Shown: positions 34,791 to 46,863 of the stretch, one piece after another
How the letters are laid out: each line of letters begins with the position of its first letter
How positions within the stretch are numbered: position 1 is the first letter of the stretch
Notes under the pieces: generated by a model
Seen by the model: the letters and a program-made list of their open reading frames with translations, nothing else
Databases searched by the model: none
What the model was told of the DNA's origin: nothing
Program-made: the position numbers and the translations under genes
Assembly: GCA_015709615.1 (NCBI GenBank)
Contig: CP054179.1
Span: 1,178,001-1,242,000 of the forward strand
Source of the DNA: Gammaproteobacteria bacterium
Lineage (GTDB): Bacteria > Pseudomonadota > Gammaproteobacteria > Burkholderiales > Nitrosomonadaceae
DNA: 64,000 nucleotides
Direction of reading: 5' to 3'

Positions 34791-35396
34791 ATGAATAAAC
34801 TCAAATCAACCATTATCGCCACAGCGACAGCAGTCGTGTTTGCTGCGCCTGCCAGCGCGGCAGTGACTGTTTTCTCCGACAATTTCGATAGCTATTCGCC
34901 ATTGGCACTCAATTGGACGCCACCCCTTGCAAGCGGATGGACAGTTTCCAGCGGCACAGTTGATTTAATCGGAGTCGGTTTTATCGATATCTTGCCTGGC
35001 AACGGAAACTATATCGATCTGGACGGCAGCACGGCTGATAGCGGCGTCTTTGCCAATAGCGTCAATTTGACCGGCGGCGTTACCTATACACTATCCTTTG
35101 ACCTGGCCGGCAGCCAGCGCGGCTCCACTGAAACGGCCAATGTCAGTTTCGGTACTGCCACTGCATCCTTTACGTTGAATAGCTCCGATCCGTTGACAGC
35201 ACACAGCTTGAATTTCACGCCATCCGCATCGGGTATTTATAGCTTCAGCTATGAAAATTTGGGCGGAGATAATATTGGATTACTGCTCGATAACGTATCG
35301 GTATCCGCCGTTCCGGAACCGGAAACCTATGCCATGCTGCTAGCCGGTTTAGGAATGTTGGGCTTTATGCTGCGTAGCAGAAAAGCGAATGCTTAA
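34791..35396 (+). CDS. PEP-CTERM sorting-signal protein
   Basis: 201 residues. Seen: signal peptide ending near ASAA (about residue 23); a serine/threonine/glycine-rich beta-type domain beginning VFSDNFDSY with NLGGDNIGLLLDNVSV; then the C-terminal sorting signal VPEPETYAMLLAGLG, a short membrane helix and basic RSRKANA. PEP-CTERM proteins are cleaved by exosortase EpsH/XrtA and exported in exopolysaccharide-producing bacteria. The domain resembles carbohydrate-binding-like folds in other PEP-CTERM proteins, without certain assignment. GGAG precedes the ATG. No exosortase is in the window. Confidence 0.88.
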   Translation: MNKLKSTIIATATAVVFAAPASAAVTVFSDNFDSYSPLALNWTPPLASGWTVSSGTVDLIGVGFIDILPGNGNYIDLDGSTADSGVFANSVNLTGGVTYTLSFDLAGSQRGSTETANVSFGTATASFTLNSSDPLTAHSLNFTPSASGIYSFSYENLGGDNIGLLLDNVSVSAVPEPETYAMLLAGLGMLGFMLRSRKANA

Positions 35397-35414
35397 TCAG
35401 TTCTGGTAACACAA

Positions 35415-35449
35415 CCGGGAAATCCCGCTCGATATGCGGAATTTCCCGG
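35415..35449. terminator. Hairpin between convergent PEP-CTERM and GGDEF/EAL genes
   Basis: CCGGGAAAT (35415–35423) pairs perfectly with ATTTCCCGG (35441–35449), extended inward by CCG/CGG after one mismatch. It lies 18 bases after the PEP-CTERM stop, between two convergent genes. No strong T-run on the plus strand. Confidence 0.5.
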
Positions 35450-35480
35450 AGTCATCCTAAATTTAAAGTTTCCAATCCAT

Positions 35481-37799
35481 TCACACCATCTCATCCATCC
35501 GGCACTGCCCGAGAATTTCCCTGTGCGTCTGACCGTTCAGCAATTCTGAAATGCTGCCAGCGGCGGCCGGTTTACTGAACAGATAGCCCTGTACGATTTC
35601 ACAGTTCAGGTTTCTAAGAATTTCCAGTTGCGCGAGGGTTTCGACACCTTCGGCCACGATGCCGTAGCCCAGTTTCCGTCCCATTTCTATCATCGAGCTG
35701 ACCAGCATGAGGGTTTTCGGGTCGGTCTGCATGCCGTCAACGAAATACCGGTCGATTTTCAGGTAGTCGGCTTGCAGGTGTTTCAGCGAGGCAAACGACG
35801 AATAACCGGTGCCGAAATCGTCAATGGATAACAACACGCCCAAATCTTTCAAATCCTGAAAAACGGTAAGATTGCGCGGATCGGTTTGCACGATGCCTTC
35901 CGTCACCTCGAGTTCCAACTCGGCTGGAGCGACGCCGACTTCATCCAGGATGCGCTTAACCAGCAGCACGAATCCCTTGTCCAGAAAAAGACTCGGGGAA
36001 ATGTTAACCGCCATGCGCAACTGCTGAAAACCGGCTTTCTTCCAGGCGACCAATTGACTGCATGCGGTTCGCAGCACCCATTCGGTGAGCGGTTTGATCA
36101 TGCCGATTCTCTCGGCGGTGGCGACAAATTCGTTGGGCGGGACTTGCCCCAATTGCGCATGATGCCAGCGGCACAGCACCTCGACACCGAGAATTTCTCC
36201 GCTAACGATATTGACCTGAGGTTGATAAACCAGCGATAACTGCTGCTTTTCGATGACTTCCCGCAGGCTCTGCTCGATCTGGAAACGGTACTCCGCTTTG
36301 TGCGTCAATTCCGCTTTATAGAAAGCATAATGATTTTTGCCATTCTCCTTGGCTGTATACAGCGAAATATCCGCCGCCTTCAATAAAGCGGAAAGATTGT
36401 CGCCATCGTCGGGATAATAGGCGATCCCGATACTGCACGCCGGCACCAGTTTGCGGAAATAAATTTCGATCGGCTGCGAGATCGCTTCAAGGCAACGTTT
36501 GGCCACATTGGCGGCGTAATCTTCTTCGACTTCTTCGATGAGAATGCAAAATTCATCCCCGCCCAGCCGCGCTATGAAATCGGTTTCGCGGCAAGTGGTT
36601 AGCAGGCGCTGCGCAATGGTCTTCAGCAGCAAGTCACCGGCATCGTGCCCAAGACTGTCGTTGACACATTTGAAGTCATCCAGATCGATGTAGAGCAGCC
36701 CGAAACGATGGCCATGCCGGTGCGACGATTTAGTGATTTCTTCCGTGTGCTGCATGAAAAAAGCGCGGCTGGCCAGCCCCGTCAACTCATCGGTATACGC
36801 CAGCGTGCGGATGCGTTTTTGCGCTTGATCGCGTTCCATGACAATTCCCGTCAGTCTGGCGCCTGCTATCAGGTCTTTTAATTCACTCTCATCGGGCAGC
36901 GCGGGGTGGTTGTAATACATGCCAAACGCGCCCAATACTTTTCCGCTGGAATCCTTGACCGGCTCTGACCAGCAACAACGCATGCCATGCGGGAGGGCGA
37001 ACTGTTTGATTTTTTCCCACTTGGGATCGGTCTCGATGTTTTCCACCAGGACACGTTTCCCGGTAAACGTCGATGTTCCGCAGGAGCCGACGCTGGGTCC
37101 GTTTTCCAAGCCATGCACCGCTTCGCAATAAATTTTCGGCAGGCTCGGCGCACCGCCGTGGAGCAGCTTGTTGCCGCTCAATTCGAGCATCGAGCAGCGC
37201 ATGCCGGGGTGGCGGGATTCGTACATCAGCGCTATGGCATCGTAGATCTCCGGTGCGGGACGCCCGATTGCAATCATTTCAAGGATTTCGGCCTGTTTAC
37301 TGTCATGCGCTTCGGCTTTTTTGCGTTCGGTGATATCGACGTGCGTACCGACGAGACGAACCGGTTTACCGTCCGATCCGCGCGTAACCAGAATTGCGCG
37401 GGAAAGTACGAAAACTTCGTGGCCATCCTTGTGCCGCATGCGCATCTCAACCTCGAAGGAATCTTTACGGCCGTCGAAGTAATCCTGAACCTTTTCCAGC
37501 GCAACAACCTTGTCGTCCGAATTTACTAGGCTGGCCCAAGTATTCAGATTATTTTCCAGCTCGCTTTCTTTATAGCCGAGCATACTTTTCCAGCGCGGTG
37601 AATAATAGACGTCGTCCGTTTCCAGATTCCAATCCCACAACCCGTCGTTAGCTCCGCGCATCGCCAGGGAAAAGCGCTCTTCGCTGACATACAACTCATG
37701 GGTGCGTTGCTCCGTCATCCGCTTGACGGCTGCCAGTTCGGAATTTAACCGCTCGATTTCTTCCAGCAGTTGAGACTTCGTTCGATTGGCATTACCCAT
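35481..37799 (-). CDS. PAS–GAF–GGDEF–EAL cyclic-di-GMP protein (cytoplasmic)
   Basis: 772 residues, no membrane helix. Domains: N-terminal coiled coil (about 5–30); PAS with PAC (about 40–160, YYSPRWKSMLGY); GAF (about 170–320); GGDEF near 330–490; EAL near 505–755. The GGDEF motif is intact (GGDEF near 413) and has an inhibitory RxxD (RETD) just before it. EAL residues are complete: EVLCRW, NIS, LEVTEG, IDDFGTGYSS, LKID, AEGVET and QGYLF. Both synthase and phosphodiesterase activity are therefore possible. The PAS/GAF input suggests redox or small-ligand sensing. Single gene. Confidence 0.93.
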   Translation of the reverse strand: MGNANRTKSQLLEEIERLNSELAAVKRMTEQRTHELYVSEERFSLAMRGANDGLWDWNLETDDVYYSPRWKSMLGYKESELENNLNTWASLVNSDDKVVALEKVQDYFDGRKDSFEVEMRMRHKDGHEVFVLSRAILVTRGSDGKPVRLVGTHVDITERKKAEAHDSKQAEILEMIAIGRPAPEIYDAIALMYESRHPGMRCSMLELSGNKLLHGGAPSLPKIYCEAVHGLENGPSVGSCGTSTFTGKRVLVENIETDPKWEKIKQFALPHGMRCCWSEPVKDSSGKVLGAFGMYYNHPALPDESELKDLIAGARLTGIVMERDQAQKRIRTLAYTDELTGLASRAFFMQHTEEITKSSHRHGHRFGLLYIDLDDFKCVNDSLGHDAGDLLLKTIAQRLLTTCRETDFIARLGGDEFCILIEEVEEDYAANVAKRCLEAISQPIEIYFRKLVPACSIGIAYYPDDGDNLSALLKAADISLYTAKENGKNHYAFYKAELTHKAEYRFQIEQSLREVIEKQQLSLVYQPQVNIVSGEILGVEVLCRWHHAQLGQVPPNEFVATAERIGMIKPLTEWVLRTACSQLVAWKKAGFQQLRMAVNISPSLFLDKGFVLLVKRILDEVGVAPAELELEVTEGIVQTDPRNLTVFQDLKDLGVLLSIDDFGTGYSSFASLKHLQADYLKIDRYFVDGMQTDPKTLMLVSSMIEMGRKLGYGIVAEGVETLAQLEILRNLNCEIVQGYLFSKPAAAGSISELLNGQTHREILGQCRMDEMV

Positions 37800-37988
37800 G
37801 TATGATCACCCCAATGATTGACCGGATTGTAAAGTCAACAATCCGGATCGGAATCATACCGCAGTGATGAATACACATAAACACGAAAAGAATCGCAATT
37901 CAGCATTTAACTATCGAAGAATGCGATTCTTTCCGTTCATGTGTCCGGCTGCATCGCATCCGGACAACCTGAGGTTTCCGCTTATCAA

Positions 37989-38489
37989 TCAGACCAGTGG
38001 ATTCTTTCGGTTTGCCTTGTTTTTTTTGGGATTGTTTTTGGAATCCTTGTCCGCGGCTTTTGTCCGGGCATTTTTGCGGTTGACGATCAATTTGTCCTTG
38101 CCCAGTTTCTGTATGAATTTTGCTTTATCAAGCGGCGAGACAATGATCGCTTTATCTTCTCCGTAGATGATTTCCAGACGGTCAAACGACAACGCCGGAC
38201 TTGCCGACGCACTCTGCGTCTCCTGCACGGATACGATCGATTGAATAGGGATAGTCCAGGAAAATGGGCCACTGATGATTTTGAGATCATCGTCCGTTAC
38301 GATGTACCGGGTTGAAGCATAGAGCCAAACCGGGAAGCCGGCACCCAGAATCAATATGATCGCGGCAAACACGTAATTGACCGTTCCGCCGACCATCAGT
38401 GCGACCGATGCACCCATCAGACAGGCCGAAATGGAGAGCAATAAACAAATCAGGACCCAATTATCGATTTTAGACTTGAAGACATGCAT
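37989..38489 (-). CDS. Membrane protein with bacterial PH-like domain (bPH_4/DUF1200 type)
   Basis: 166 residues. Seen: two hydrophobic helices near 12–54, then a PH-like beta domain with YIVTDDDLKIISGPFSWTIP and IQSIVSVQETQSASASPALS. A very basic Lys/Asn-rich tail (KKNKANRKN) follows. Resembles short bacterial PH-domain proteins (YyaB type). Function unknown; the tail could bind acidic lipids or RNA. Unlinked to its neighbours. Confidence 0.75.
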   Translation of the reverse strand: MHVFKSKIDNWVLICLLLSISACLMGASVALMVGGTVNYVFAAIILILGAGFPVWLYASTRYIVTDDDLKIISGPFSWTIPIQSIVSVQETQSASASPALSFDRLEIIYGEDKAIIVSPLDKAKFIQKLGKDKLIVNRKNARTKAADKDSKNNPKKNKANRKNPLV

Positions 38490-38772
38490 GATTTAATCTT
38501 TGTGAAATTGAACAGACAAGACCGCGCTCATTTTACCCATTCTTGATCGCCGTTAATGGCCGCTTTATAAAATCAATTTTTTGCAATCGAACCGGGATAA
38601 TTCATCCAATACTCCGGTAGACGGGAATATAAGGCAATTCCGTTATGAGTAAAACCGCGCACATACAAAAATAAACCGTTTTCACGTATAATTGCGCCTT
38701 CAATAGCCGGAGCATTTTAACGATGGTTTCCGGTCCTTTTTTCCAGATCTTGTCAGTTTCCAAGGAGTTTTT

Positions 38773-39927
38773 GTGTCACAACGACCGCACGCCATCCTCG
38801 CACTTGCCGATGGAACAATTTTTCGTGGCGTGTCTATTGGTGTCGAAGGTATCAATACCGGCGAAGTAGCATTCAATACGGCGATGACCGGTTATCAGGA
38901 AATATTGACCGATCCGTCTTATTGCCGCCAAATCATCACGTTGACCTACCCGCATATCGGCAACACCGGTACCAATGCGGAAGATTATGAATCCGGTAAT
39001 ATCGAAAAAGTATACGCAGCCGGTTTAGTAATCCGCGATCTGCCGCTCATGGCGAGCAACTTTCGCAAAACGCGCACATTATCCGAGTTCCTCCAAGAGC
39101 AAAACGTTGTGGCCATTGCCGAAATCGACACGCGCAAACTGACGCGGATTTTGCGCGAAAAAGGCGCGCAAGCCGGTTGCATCATGGCGGGTGATGTGGA
39201 TGAAGCGCATGCATTAAAAACCGCTCAGGCGTTTCCCGGATTAGCCGGCATGGATCTCGCCAAAGTGGTGAGCTGCCGTCAATCGTATACCTGGAGTGAA
39301 GGTGAATGGTCGCTCGAATCCGGTTTCCGGACTCAGGACAATCCCAGATTTCACGTCGCCGCTTTTGATTTCGGCATCAAACGCACGATTTTGCGCAAAC
39401 TGGCGCAGCGCGGTTGCAATGTCACGGTATTCCCGGCGCAAACGCCGGCTGAAGAGATTTTAAAAATACAACCGGACGGCGTGTTTCTGTCGAATGGTCC
39501 CGGCGATCCGGAGCCGTGCGATTACGCCATTTCCGCCACGCAAGCCTTGCTGAAAAAGAATATCCCGCTGTTCGGCATCTGCCTGGGTCATCAATTGCTT
39601 GGGTTAGCCGCCGGCGCGCGTACCATCAAAATGAAATTCGGCCATCACGGCGCCAACCATCCGGTGCAGGACGTAGCCAGCGGCAAGGTGATCATTACCA
39701 GCCAGAATCACGGTTTCGCCGTCGATATCGATACGTTGCCCGCAACCGCGCGGATCACGCATGTCTCGCTTTTCGACGGGAGTCTGCAAGGATTCGAGTT
39801 AACCGATAAACCCGCCTTCTGTTTTCAGGGTCACCCCGAAGCTAGTCCCGGTCCGCACGAAGCGGATTATTTGTTCGACAAGTTTATCGCCATGATGCAG
39901 CGCCATAAAAGCCAGCACTCTCAATAA
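38773..39927 (+). CDS. carA: Carbamoyl-phosphate synthase small subunit
   Basis: Glutamine amidotransferase subunit supplying ammonia for carbamoyl phosphate (pyrimidines, arginine). 384 residues, GTG start at 38773 with AAGGAG 7 bases upstream. Seen: FNTAMTGYQEILTDPSY, and the class I amidotransferase site FGICLGHQLLGLA with nucleophile Cys, plus GHPEASPGP with the catalytic His/Glu. A perfect TATAAT at 38687–38692 upstream lacks a clear -35. Followed by carB after 27 bases. Confidence 0.97.
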   Translation: MSQRPHAILALADGTIFRGVSIGVEGINTGEVAFNTAMTGYQEILTDPSYCRQIITLTYPHIGNTGTNAEDYESGNIEKVYAAGLVIRDLPLMASNFRKTRTLSEFLQEQNVVAIAEIDTRKLTRILREKGAQAGCIMAGDVDEAHALKTAQAFPGLAGMDLAKVVSCRQSYTWSEGEWSLESGFRTQDNPRFHVAAFDFGIKRTILRKLAQRGCNVTVFPAQTPAEEILKIQPDGVFLSNGPGDPEPCDYAISATQALLKKNIPLFGICLGHQLLGLAAGARTIKMKFGHHGANHPVQDVASGKVIITSQNHGFAVDIDTLPATARITHVSLFDGSLQGFELTDKPAFCFQGHPEASPGPHEADYLFDKFIAMMQRHKSQHSQ

Positions 39928-39954
39928 TTACGCCCTATTTATCCGTTAGAAAGT

Positions 39955-43164
<3,210 letters not shown>

Positions 43165-43223
43165 GCAATCAATTTTTCTTGGTTATTGAGAAACAGGATG
43201 AAAATGAAAGGCAAAAAATCACA

Positions 43224-43700
43224 ATGAGTACGATTCCCTTAACGGTGGCGGGAGCCGAAGCACTACGCAAAGAATTGCACGAAATGAAAACCATCCATCG
43301 CCCCGCCGTCATCGCGGCGATTGCTGAGGCGCGTTCTCACGGCGATCTTTCCGAAAATGCGGAATACGATGCCGCCAAAGAAAAACAGGGTTTTATTGAG
43401 GGCCGCATCGCCGAACTGGAAAGCAAACTTTCCAGCGCTCAGATCATCAATCCGGCATTGATTAATGCGGACGGCGCTTGTGTTTTTGGCGCCACGGTCG
43501 AATTGGAAGATTTACAAAGTGGTGAAACCGTCACCTATCAAATCGTCGGCGACGACGAAGCCGACATCAAGAGCGGAAAAATTTCCATCAGTTCGCCGAT
43601 TTCGCGCGCTCTAATCGGTAAGTACGCGGGAGATATTGCCGAAGTTCAAGCGCCTGGCGGGATACGGGAATATGAAATACTGGATGTCAAATATATCTAA
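43224..43700 (+). CDS. greA: Transcription elongation factor GreA
   Basis: Stimulates RNA cleavage by backtracked RNA polymerase. 158 residues from the ATG at 43224 (MSTIPLTVAGAEALRKEL), chosen over an in-frame start 45 bases upstream because this is the family N-terminus. Seen: N-terminal coiled-coil hairpin with HGDLSENAEYDAAKE (the catalytic Asp/Glu tip) and a C-terminal FKBP-like domain with SPISRALIGKYAGD. Convergent with yhbY; a weak hairpin (43712–43736) spans the junction. Confidence 0.96.
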   Translation: MSTIPLTVAGAEALRKELHEMKTIHRPAVIAAIAEARSHGDLSENAEYDAAKEKQGFIEGRIAELESKLSSAQIINPALINADGACVFGATVELEDLQSGETVTYQIVGDDEADIKSGKISISSPISRALIGKYAGDIAEVQAPGGIREYEILDVKYI

Positions 43701-43715
43701 AAATGCCGGTAAAAC

Positions 43716-44069
43716 TCAGTCCTGAACACTGGGTTTGGTTCGGAACGGCTCGCGCTTCTTTTTAAGAGAAGAACGTTCGGTTTTTTTACCAGTCTCTTCA
43801 GGCTTAGGGCGATAAATAACAAAAACTTTACCGATATGCTGCACCGGCGCAGCGCTCAGCTTCTCACAGATTTCCTCGAAAAGTGCATTCCTCGTCACTC
43901 GATCATCGACTTGAACTTTAATCTTAATCAGTTCATGGCTTGCAAGCCCGCGCTCCAATTCTTCGATAACAGCTGAGGATAATCCAGACTTCCCAATCAT
44001 CACAACCGGATTGAGCGCGTGCGCTCGCCCTTTCAGTTCACGCCGCTGCGCAATAGACAGTGTTAACAT
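43716..44069 (-). CDS. yhbY: Ribosome assembly RNA-binding protein YhbY (CRM domain)
   Basis: 117 residues with one CRM domain: KGRAHALNPVVMIGKSGLS with the GxxG-type RNA-binding loop, ELIKIKV and VFVIYRP. Binds pre-50S ribosomal particles in E. coli. The C-terminus is a basic extension absent from the 97-residue E. coli protein. Placed between greA and rlmE and divergent from rlmE, as in many proteobacteria. Confidence 0.93.
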   Translation of the reverse strand: MLTLSIAQRRELKGRAHALNPVVMIGKSGLSSAVIEELERGLASHELIKIKVQVDDRVTRNALFEEICEKLSAAPVQHIGKVFVIYRPKPEETGKKTERSSLKKKREPFRTKPSVQD

Positions 44070-44099
44070 TAAACTCTCTTAAATATATTATTTTACTTG

Positions 44100-44720
44100 A
44101 TGAAACGGGCTAAAACCAGTAAAGCTTGGATGAAAGAGCATGTCAACGATTTTTTCGTCAAGCAAGCCAAAAAAGAGGGCTATCGATCGCGTGCCGCGTA
44201 TAAGCTGCTGGAGATAGCCGATCGGGATCGCTTATTAAAGCCAGGCATGATTGTTGTCGATTTAGGCGCTGCCCCCGGCAGCTGGTCTCAAGTCGCCAGC
44301 CAAAAAATAGGTCACAAAGGAAAAGTCATTGCGCTGGATATTCTGGAAATGGCGCCATTACCCGGTGTGGAATTTATTCAGGATGATTTTAGAGAAGAGC
44401 GCGCTTTGCTGGAATTAAGAAAGCACTTGGGGGAACATCAACCGGATCTTGTTATTTCCGACATGGCGCCCAACATGAGCGGTATTGTTGTCAGCGATCA
44501 GGCCAGAAGCATGTATTTGGCTGAATTAGCACTGGCATTCTCGATAGAGAATCTGAACTATGGCGGAAATTTCCTAGTCAAAGTTTTCCAGGGCAGGGAT
44601 TTTGATTCGTTTATCCGTGACATGCGTGCCGGGTTTAGCAACGTACTGGTAAGAAAGCCGGAAGCCTCGAGAAATCGCAGTAATGAGTTATATCTGGTAG
44701 GTCTTGGAAAAAAGCAATAA
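44100..44720 (+). CDS. rlmE: 23S rRNA 2'-O-ribose U2552 methyltransferase RlmE (FtsJ)
   Basis: Heat-shock rRNA methyltransferase acting on the 50S subunit. 207 codons including stop, with the ATG at 44100 preferred to an adjacent TTG. Seen: KAWMKEHVNDFFVKQAKKEGYRSRAAYKLLE, SAM motif VVDLGAAPGSWSQVA, and the K-D-K-E catalytic set including SDMAPNMSG and LVKVFQG. Upstream of ftsH, as in E. coli. Confidence 0.95.
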   Translation: MKRAKTSKAWMKEHVNDFFVKQAKKEGYRSRAAYKLLEIADRDRLLKPGMIVVDLGAAPGSWSQVASQKIGHKGKVIALDILEMAPLPGVEFIQDDFREERALLELRKHLGEHQPDLVISDMAPNMSGIVVSDQARSMYLAELALAFSIENLNYGGNFLVKVFQGRDFDSFIRDMRAGFSNVLVRKPEASRNRSNELYLVGLGKKQ

Positions 44721-44890
44721 CGGTGATTCCTGAGAAATAAATGGATCCCCTCAGTGATTAAGATAAATGTTAAGAGTAGGATTATGGTTTGATAGCAAAT
44801 TTTTATCACACGAACTGTTCTGTTCTATTTGACAAAATAGAGTTAGAATGTCCAATCAATGATTTTTAAGGTGCAAACCAAGGAGCTATC

Positions 44891-46813
44891 TTGAATAACT
44901 TAATTAAAAACATGGCCATTTGGCTGGTAATTGCACTTGTGTTGATGACCGTATTTAATCAATTCAGCGTACGTCAACCGGCGCAAGTACCGATGGAATA
45001 TTCCCAATTCATTTCAGAATTGAATCAAGGCAGAATTGCCAAGGTTGTGATTGAAGGCCGTACCCTGAAAGGTACCAAGTCTGACGGCAGACGATTTACA
45101 ACTTATGCGCCGTCCGATCCTTGGATGGTCAGCGATTTGCTCAAAGCCGGCGTCATTGTTGAAGCCAAACCGGAAGAAGAACCGTCCATGCTGATGAGCA
45201 TTTTCATCTCATGGTTCCCAATGCTGTTACTGATTGCGGTATGGATTTTCTTCATGCGGCAAATGCAAGGTGGCGGGCGTAGTGGCGGCGCGTTTTCATT
45301 CGGCAAAAGCAAGGCACGTATGCTGGATAAATCGGCCAACACCGTTACTTTCAACGATGTTGCGGGTTGCGAGGAAGCCAAGGAAGAAGTGGCGGAACTG
45401 GTTGAATTCCTGCGTGACCCGTCAAAATTCCAAAAACTGGGCGGACGGATCCCACGCGGTGTTTTGATGGTCGGTAGTCCGGGCACAGGTAAAACATTGT
45501 TGGCACGTGCAATCGCAGGTGAAGCGCAAGTGCCCTTCTTCAGCATATCCGGTTCGGATTTCGTTGAAATGTTTGTCGGTGTGGGTGCCTCCCGGGTACG
45601 TGATATGTTCGAGCAAGCCAAAAAACATGCGCCGTGCATCATTTTCATCGATGAGATTGATGCGGTAGGTCGCCAACGGGGTGCCGGACTGGGTGGTGGA
45701 AACGATGAACGGGAACAAACACTCAATCAGTTGCTGGTGGAAATGGACGGCTTTGAAGGCGCCATGGGCGTAATCGTAATCGCAGCGACCAACCGTCCTG
45801 ACGTATTGGATCCGGCATTGTTGCGGCCGGGCCGTTTCGATCGTCAAGTAACCGTACCGTTGCCTGATATCCGCGGACGCGAACAAATTCTGCATGTTCA
45901 CATGCGGAAAGTACCTTTAGCGCCTGATGTCAAAGCAGAGATCCTGGCGCGCGGCACACCCGGTATGTCGGGTGCTGATTTGGCTAACTTGGTCAATGAA
46001 GCAGCGTTGTTTGCCGCACGCAGTAACAAGCGTTTGGTCGACATGGAAGATTTTGAGCGCGCCAAGGACAAAATCTTCATGGGCGCGGAACGCCGTTCAG
46101 TGGTCATGCCGGAACACGAACGCCGCAATACCGCTTACCATGAATCAGGTCATGCGGTAGTGGCTCAATTACTGCCAAAAACCGATCCCGTGCACAAAGT
46201 AACGATTATTCCGCGTGGCCGTGCATTAGGTGTAACGATGCAATTACCGACGGAAGACCGTTTCAGTATGGAACGTGAAGAAATTCTCCAAAGAATTTCC
46301 GTGATGTTCGGCGGCCGTATCGCGGAAGAAGTTTTCATGCATCAAATGACCACGGGCGCATCCAACGATTTTGAGCGCGCCACCGAATTGGCGCGGCAAA
46401 TGGTTACCCAATGGGGGATGTCTGACAAACTTGGACCGATGGTTTATGGTGAAAATGAAGGCGAGGTTTTTCTCGGCCGTTCAGTAACCACGCATAAAAA
46501 TATGAGTGAAAAAACGATGCAAACTGTTGATGCAGAAGTTCGCCGCATTGTGGATGAACAGTATGCGATTGCTCGCAAACTCATTGAAGAAAACAAAGAT
46601 AAGATTGAAGCTATGACACAGGCTTTATTGGAATGGGAAACGATCGATAGCGATCAAATCAACGATATTATGGACGGCCGTCCGCCACGTCCGCCTAAAC
46701 CACCGCAATCCATGTCTTCTACAAAAGCAAGTGAAGAACCTGCTGCAGCGGTAAAAACGGATGGTGGCAAAGAGCCTGCAGCACCGCAAGAAATCGCTAA
46801 AGAAGCAGATTAA
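44891..46813 (+). CDS. ftsH: ATP-dependent zinc metalloprotease FtsH
   Basis: Membrane-bound AAA+ protease for quality control and LpxC/sigma-32 turnover. 640 residues, TTG start at 44891 after AAGGAG. Seen: two N-terminal membrane helices (about 5–24 and 100–120), Walker A GSPGTGKT near 193, Walker B IIFIDEID, SRH region TNRPDVLDPALLRPGRFDR, and zinc site HESGH near 416. The C-terminal tail is Pro/Lys/Ala-rich. A TTGACA at 44829–44834 with TCCAAT 16 bases on is a possible promoter. Its stop is followed by a strong hairpin. Confidence 0.96.
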   Translation: MNNLIKNMAIWLVIALVLMTVFNQFSVRQPAQVPMEYSQFISELNQGRIAKVVIEGRTLKGTKSDGRRFTTYAPSDPWMVSDLLKAGVIVEAKPEEEPSMLMSIFISWFPMLLLIAVWIFFMRQMQGGGRSGGAFSFGKSKARMLDKSANTVTFNDVAGCEEAKEEVAELVEFLRDPSKFQKLGGRIPRGVLMVGSPGTGKTLLARAIAGEAQVPFFSISGSDFVEMFVGVGASRVRDMFEQAKKHAPCIIFIDEIDAVGRQRGAGLGGGNDEREQTLNQLLVEMDGFEGAMGVIVIAATNRPDVLDPALLRPGRFDRQVTVPLPDIRGREQILHVHMRKVPLAPDVKAEILARGTPGMSGADLANLVNEAALFAARSNKRLVDMEDFERAKDKIFMGAERRSVVMPEHERRNTAYHESGHAVVAQLLPKTDPVHKVTIIPRGRALGVTMQLPTEDRFSMEREEILQRISVMFGGRIAEEVFMHQMTTGASNDFERATELARQMVTQWGMSDKLGPMVYGENEGEVFLGRSVTTHKNMSEKTMQTVDAEVRRIVDEQYAIARKLIEENKDKIEAMTQALLEWETIDSDQINDIMDGRPPRPPKPPQSMSSTKASEEPAAAVKTDGGKEPAAPQEIAKEAD

Positions 46814-46831
46814 ACATCAATAGCTTAAGCA

Positions 46832-46863
46832 AACGGGATGCGATTAAATGATCGTATCCCGTT
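46832..46863 (+). terminator. Strong hairpin after ftsH that contains the folP start codon
   Basis: AACGGGATGCGAT (46832–46844) pairs with ATCGTATCCCGTT (46851–46863): 13 bp with a single G-T pair, 6-base loop TAAATG, then CTTATTT. This looks like an intrinsic terminator for ftsH. The first in-frame folP ATG (46848) sits in the loop and stem. It may act as a terminator, an attenuator or a translational switch. Confidence 0.65.

Noticed and set aside
44829..44857. Heat-shock promoter before ftsH
   Set aside because: No CTTGAA/CCCCAT pair; only a TTGACA with a weak TCCAAT, so at most an ordinary sigma-70 promoter.
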